The notes under the pieces were generated by a model. The model ran no database searches. It was not told where the DNA came from and saw only the letters and a list, made by a program, of their open reading frames with translations. A stretch of DNA of 64,000 bases from Alteribacillus bidgolensis (GTDB lineage Bacteria; Bacillota; Bacilli; Bacillales; Marinococcaceae): assembly GCF_002886255.1 (NCBI RefSeq), contig NZ_KZ614149.1, positions 2,108,001 to 2,172,000 of the forward strand. Reading direction: 5' to 3'. A program made the translations under genes and the position numbers. Positions 62,637 through 64,000 of the stretch are shown piece by piece. How positions within the stretch are numbered: the first letter of the stretch is position 1; every line of letters begins with the position of its first letter.

Positions 62637-63608
62637 ATGCTTCAACCAAATCAGGAACCCGTCCCTCTCTTGTGGGGGGAAAAACGGTACCATACATGGA
62701 ATTACCACCTTCGTGAACATTTCGGTGAAAAAATATTTAAAATTCCTCTTGATGCTGGTTTCGATTGTCCAAATCGTGACGGAAAAGTAGCATCAGGCGG
62801 CTGTACGTTTTGTTCGGAACGAGGATCTGGTGATTTTGCCGGTGATCGTAAAGATGATCTTATCACGCAATTTCATACGATTAAAAATAGAATGCATAAA
62901 AAATGGAAGAAAGGTAAATATATCGGTTATTTTCAAGCTTTCAGCAACACGTACGCGCCCGTCGAAGAGCTGAGAGAACTGTTTGAAGTCATTCTCGAAC
63001 AGGAAGATGTTGTTGGGCTTGCGATTGCAACAAGACCGGACTGCCTTCCAGATGATGTCGTTGAATATCTTGCTGAGCTTAATGAGCGGACGTATTTGTG
63101 GGTAGAGCTTGGTTTGCAAACCGTGCATGAACGAACTGCCATGATCATTAACCGAGCTCACGATTACGAGTGCTATAAAGAAGGAGTAAACAAACTAAGA
63201 AAACACGGAATTCGGGTTTGTTCCCATATTATTAACGGGCTTCCGCTTGAGTCACACAACATGATGAAAGAAACAGCGCAGGAAGTGGCGAAATTGGATG
63301 TTCAAGGAATCAAAATTCACCTGTTACATCTGTTGAAACGTACACCAATGGTAAAACAGTATGAAAAAGGAATGGTCGATCTTATGAGCAAAGAAGACTA
63401 TGTAAAGCTCGTTGTCGACCAGCTTGAAATGCTGCCTCCTGAAATGATTGTCCACCGTTTAACTGGAGACGGCCCTTCTGATTTAATGATCGGACCGATG
63501 TGGAGTTTAAATAAATGGGAAGTGCTTAATGCTATTGATGATGAATTGAAAAATAGAAACAGCTGGCAAGGAAAGCACTATGAACCCGTGCCAGCATCGG
63601 TAAAATGA
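62637..63608 (+). CDS. ytqA: Radical SAM protein YtqA (TIGR01212 family)
   Basis: The 323-residue protein has the cysteines for a 4Fe-4S cluster in DCPNRDGKVASGGCTFC (the CxxC plus upstream Cys of this family), IKIHLLHLLKRTPM, and VHRLTGDGP near the C-terminus. This is the YtqA/YhcC radical SAM family. Work on YtqAB in Bacillus points to tRNA wobble-uridine (mnm5s2U) modification with YtqB; I rely on recall for this. SD TAAGGAGAG. It overlaps ytqB by four bases (ATGA). Confidence 0.9.
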   Translation: MLQPNQEPVPLLWGEKRYHTWNYHLREHFGEKIFKIPLDAGFDCPNRDGKVASGGCTFCSERGSGDFAGDRKDDLITQFHTIKNRMHKKWKKGKYIGYFQAFSNTYAPVEELRELFEVILEQEDVVGLAIATRPDCLPDDVVEYLAELNERTYLWVELGLQTVHERTAMIINRAHDYECYKEGVNKLRKHGIRVCSHIINGLPLESHNMMKETAQEVAKLDVQGIKIHLLHLLKRTPMVKQYEKGMVDLMSKEDYVKLVVDQLEMLPPEMIVHRLTGDGPSDLMIGPMWSLNKWEVLNAIDDELKNRNSWQGKHYEPVPASVK

Positions 63609-64000
63609 TCCTGCCAGGCATTCTCCCATTTGTCCGTGAGCTTGTGGACCGCTGCTTAAAAGAGGGTGACATTGCCATTGATGCTACCGCAGGAAATGGC
63701 ATAGATACCCTCTACCTTGCAAATAAAGTTGGAACAAGCGGAAAAGTGTATAGTTTTGATATTCAAAAAGCAGCAATAGAAAATACGAGCGCTCGTCTTA
63801 AAGACCATCAGCTCGAAAACCGTGTTTCATTAATACTAGACAGCCATGAAAATGCTGCATCTTATATCATAGATGAAGAGCATTCCCTCCTGAAAGCAGC
63901 TGTTTTTAACCTTGGTTATCTTCCTAGTGGTGATAAAACGATTACTACAAAGGGGGATTCAACCGTCCAAGCCGTTTCTAACCTGATACAAATTATGCCT
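63605..64000 (+). CDS. ytqB: Class I SAM-dependent methyltransferase YtqB, 5' part only
   Basis: The reading frame starts at the ATG overlapping the ytqA stop and runs open to the window edge (132 codons seen). It shows the SAM-binding motif AIDATAGNGIDTLYLA, VYSFDIQKAAIENT, and AAVFNLGYLPSGDKTI, typical of the YtqB/MraW-like methylase family. It probably works with YtqA in tRNA wobble modification, as reported for B. subtilis. The 3' end lies outside the window. Confidence 0.9.
   Translation, partial: MILPGILPFVRELVDRCLKEGDIAIDATAGNGIDTLYLANKVGTSGKVYSFDIQKAAIENTSARLKDHQLENRVSLILDSHENAASYIIDEEHSLLKAAVFNLGYLPSGDKTITTKGDSTVQAVSNLIQIMP

Overview
The window is a chromosomal segment of a low-to-moderate GC Gram-positive bacterium of the family Bacillaceae. 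The gene content and order (ezrA, hisJ, refZ, ytsP, rpsD, tyrS, acsA/acuABC, motPS, ccpA, aroA, ytxGH, murC, sftA, ytpRQP, ytoQ, ytoP, ytzB, ytnP, trmB, ytmP, amyX, ytzE, rsuA, ytgP, ytfP, leuS, ytqA, ytqB) match, as I recall it, the 'yt' region of Bacillus subtilis. A sodium-type flagellar stator (MotPS) and a penicillin-binding protein with a long Asp/Glu/Asn tail suggest a halophilic or haloalkaliphilic member. The species is not determinable from the sequence alone. I saw no rRNA, tRNA, CRISPR array, prophage or transposase gene.

Layout. 1-8.5 kb: cell division (ezrA, refZ), hisJ, a free-methionine-sulfoxide reductase, rpsD with its own promoter and long leader, a frameshifted methyltransferase, and tyrS under a Tyr T-box. 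8.6-16.2 kb: a class A penicillin-binding protein, then acsA divergent from acuABC (acetate activation and its control by acetylation and deacetylation). 16.3-20.4 kb: motPS, ccpA and the fused chorismate mutase/DAHP synthase gene. 20.5-22.5 kb: a decayed FtsA-like ATPase gene followed by two repeats. 22.5-36.9 kb: ytxGH, murC, pncB, the DNA translocase gene sftA and a series of ytp/yto genes. 37-41 kb: a complete fructose operon (fruR-fruK-fruA) with a convincing promoter and a catabolite-response element just downstream of it. 41-52 kb: ytnP, trmB, a fructokinase, ytmP, intracellular pullulanase, purU with a structured leader, a NERD-domain protein, a CidA/LrgA-LrgB pair, a 2'-5' RNA ligase-like protein and an O-acetylserine sulfhydrylase family enzyme. 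52-64 kb: ytzE, rsuA, a P5C-reductase-like gene, an FtsW-type SEDS protein, a MurJ-type flippase, a YjbQ family protein, ytfP, leuS under a Leu T-box, ytqA and the start of ytqB.

The genes are core housekeeping: envelope synthesis and division (EzrA, PBP, MurC, FtsW-like, YtgP, SftA), translation (RpsD, TyrS, LeuS, TrmB, RsuA) and central carbon use under CcpA. The most notable non-coding signals are (i) a cluster of eight DnaA-box matches in 158 bp between the convergent genes ytfP and leuS, far from any visible replication-origin genes; (ii) a family of about 90-bp hairpin-bearing repeats present nine times, eight in the same orientation; (iii) two further repeat families, one of which sits directly beside a copy of the first family both times; and (iv) a possible pseudoknot or SD-sequestering leader in front of purU.
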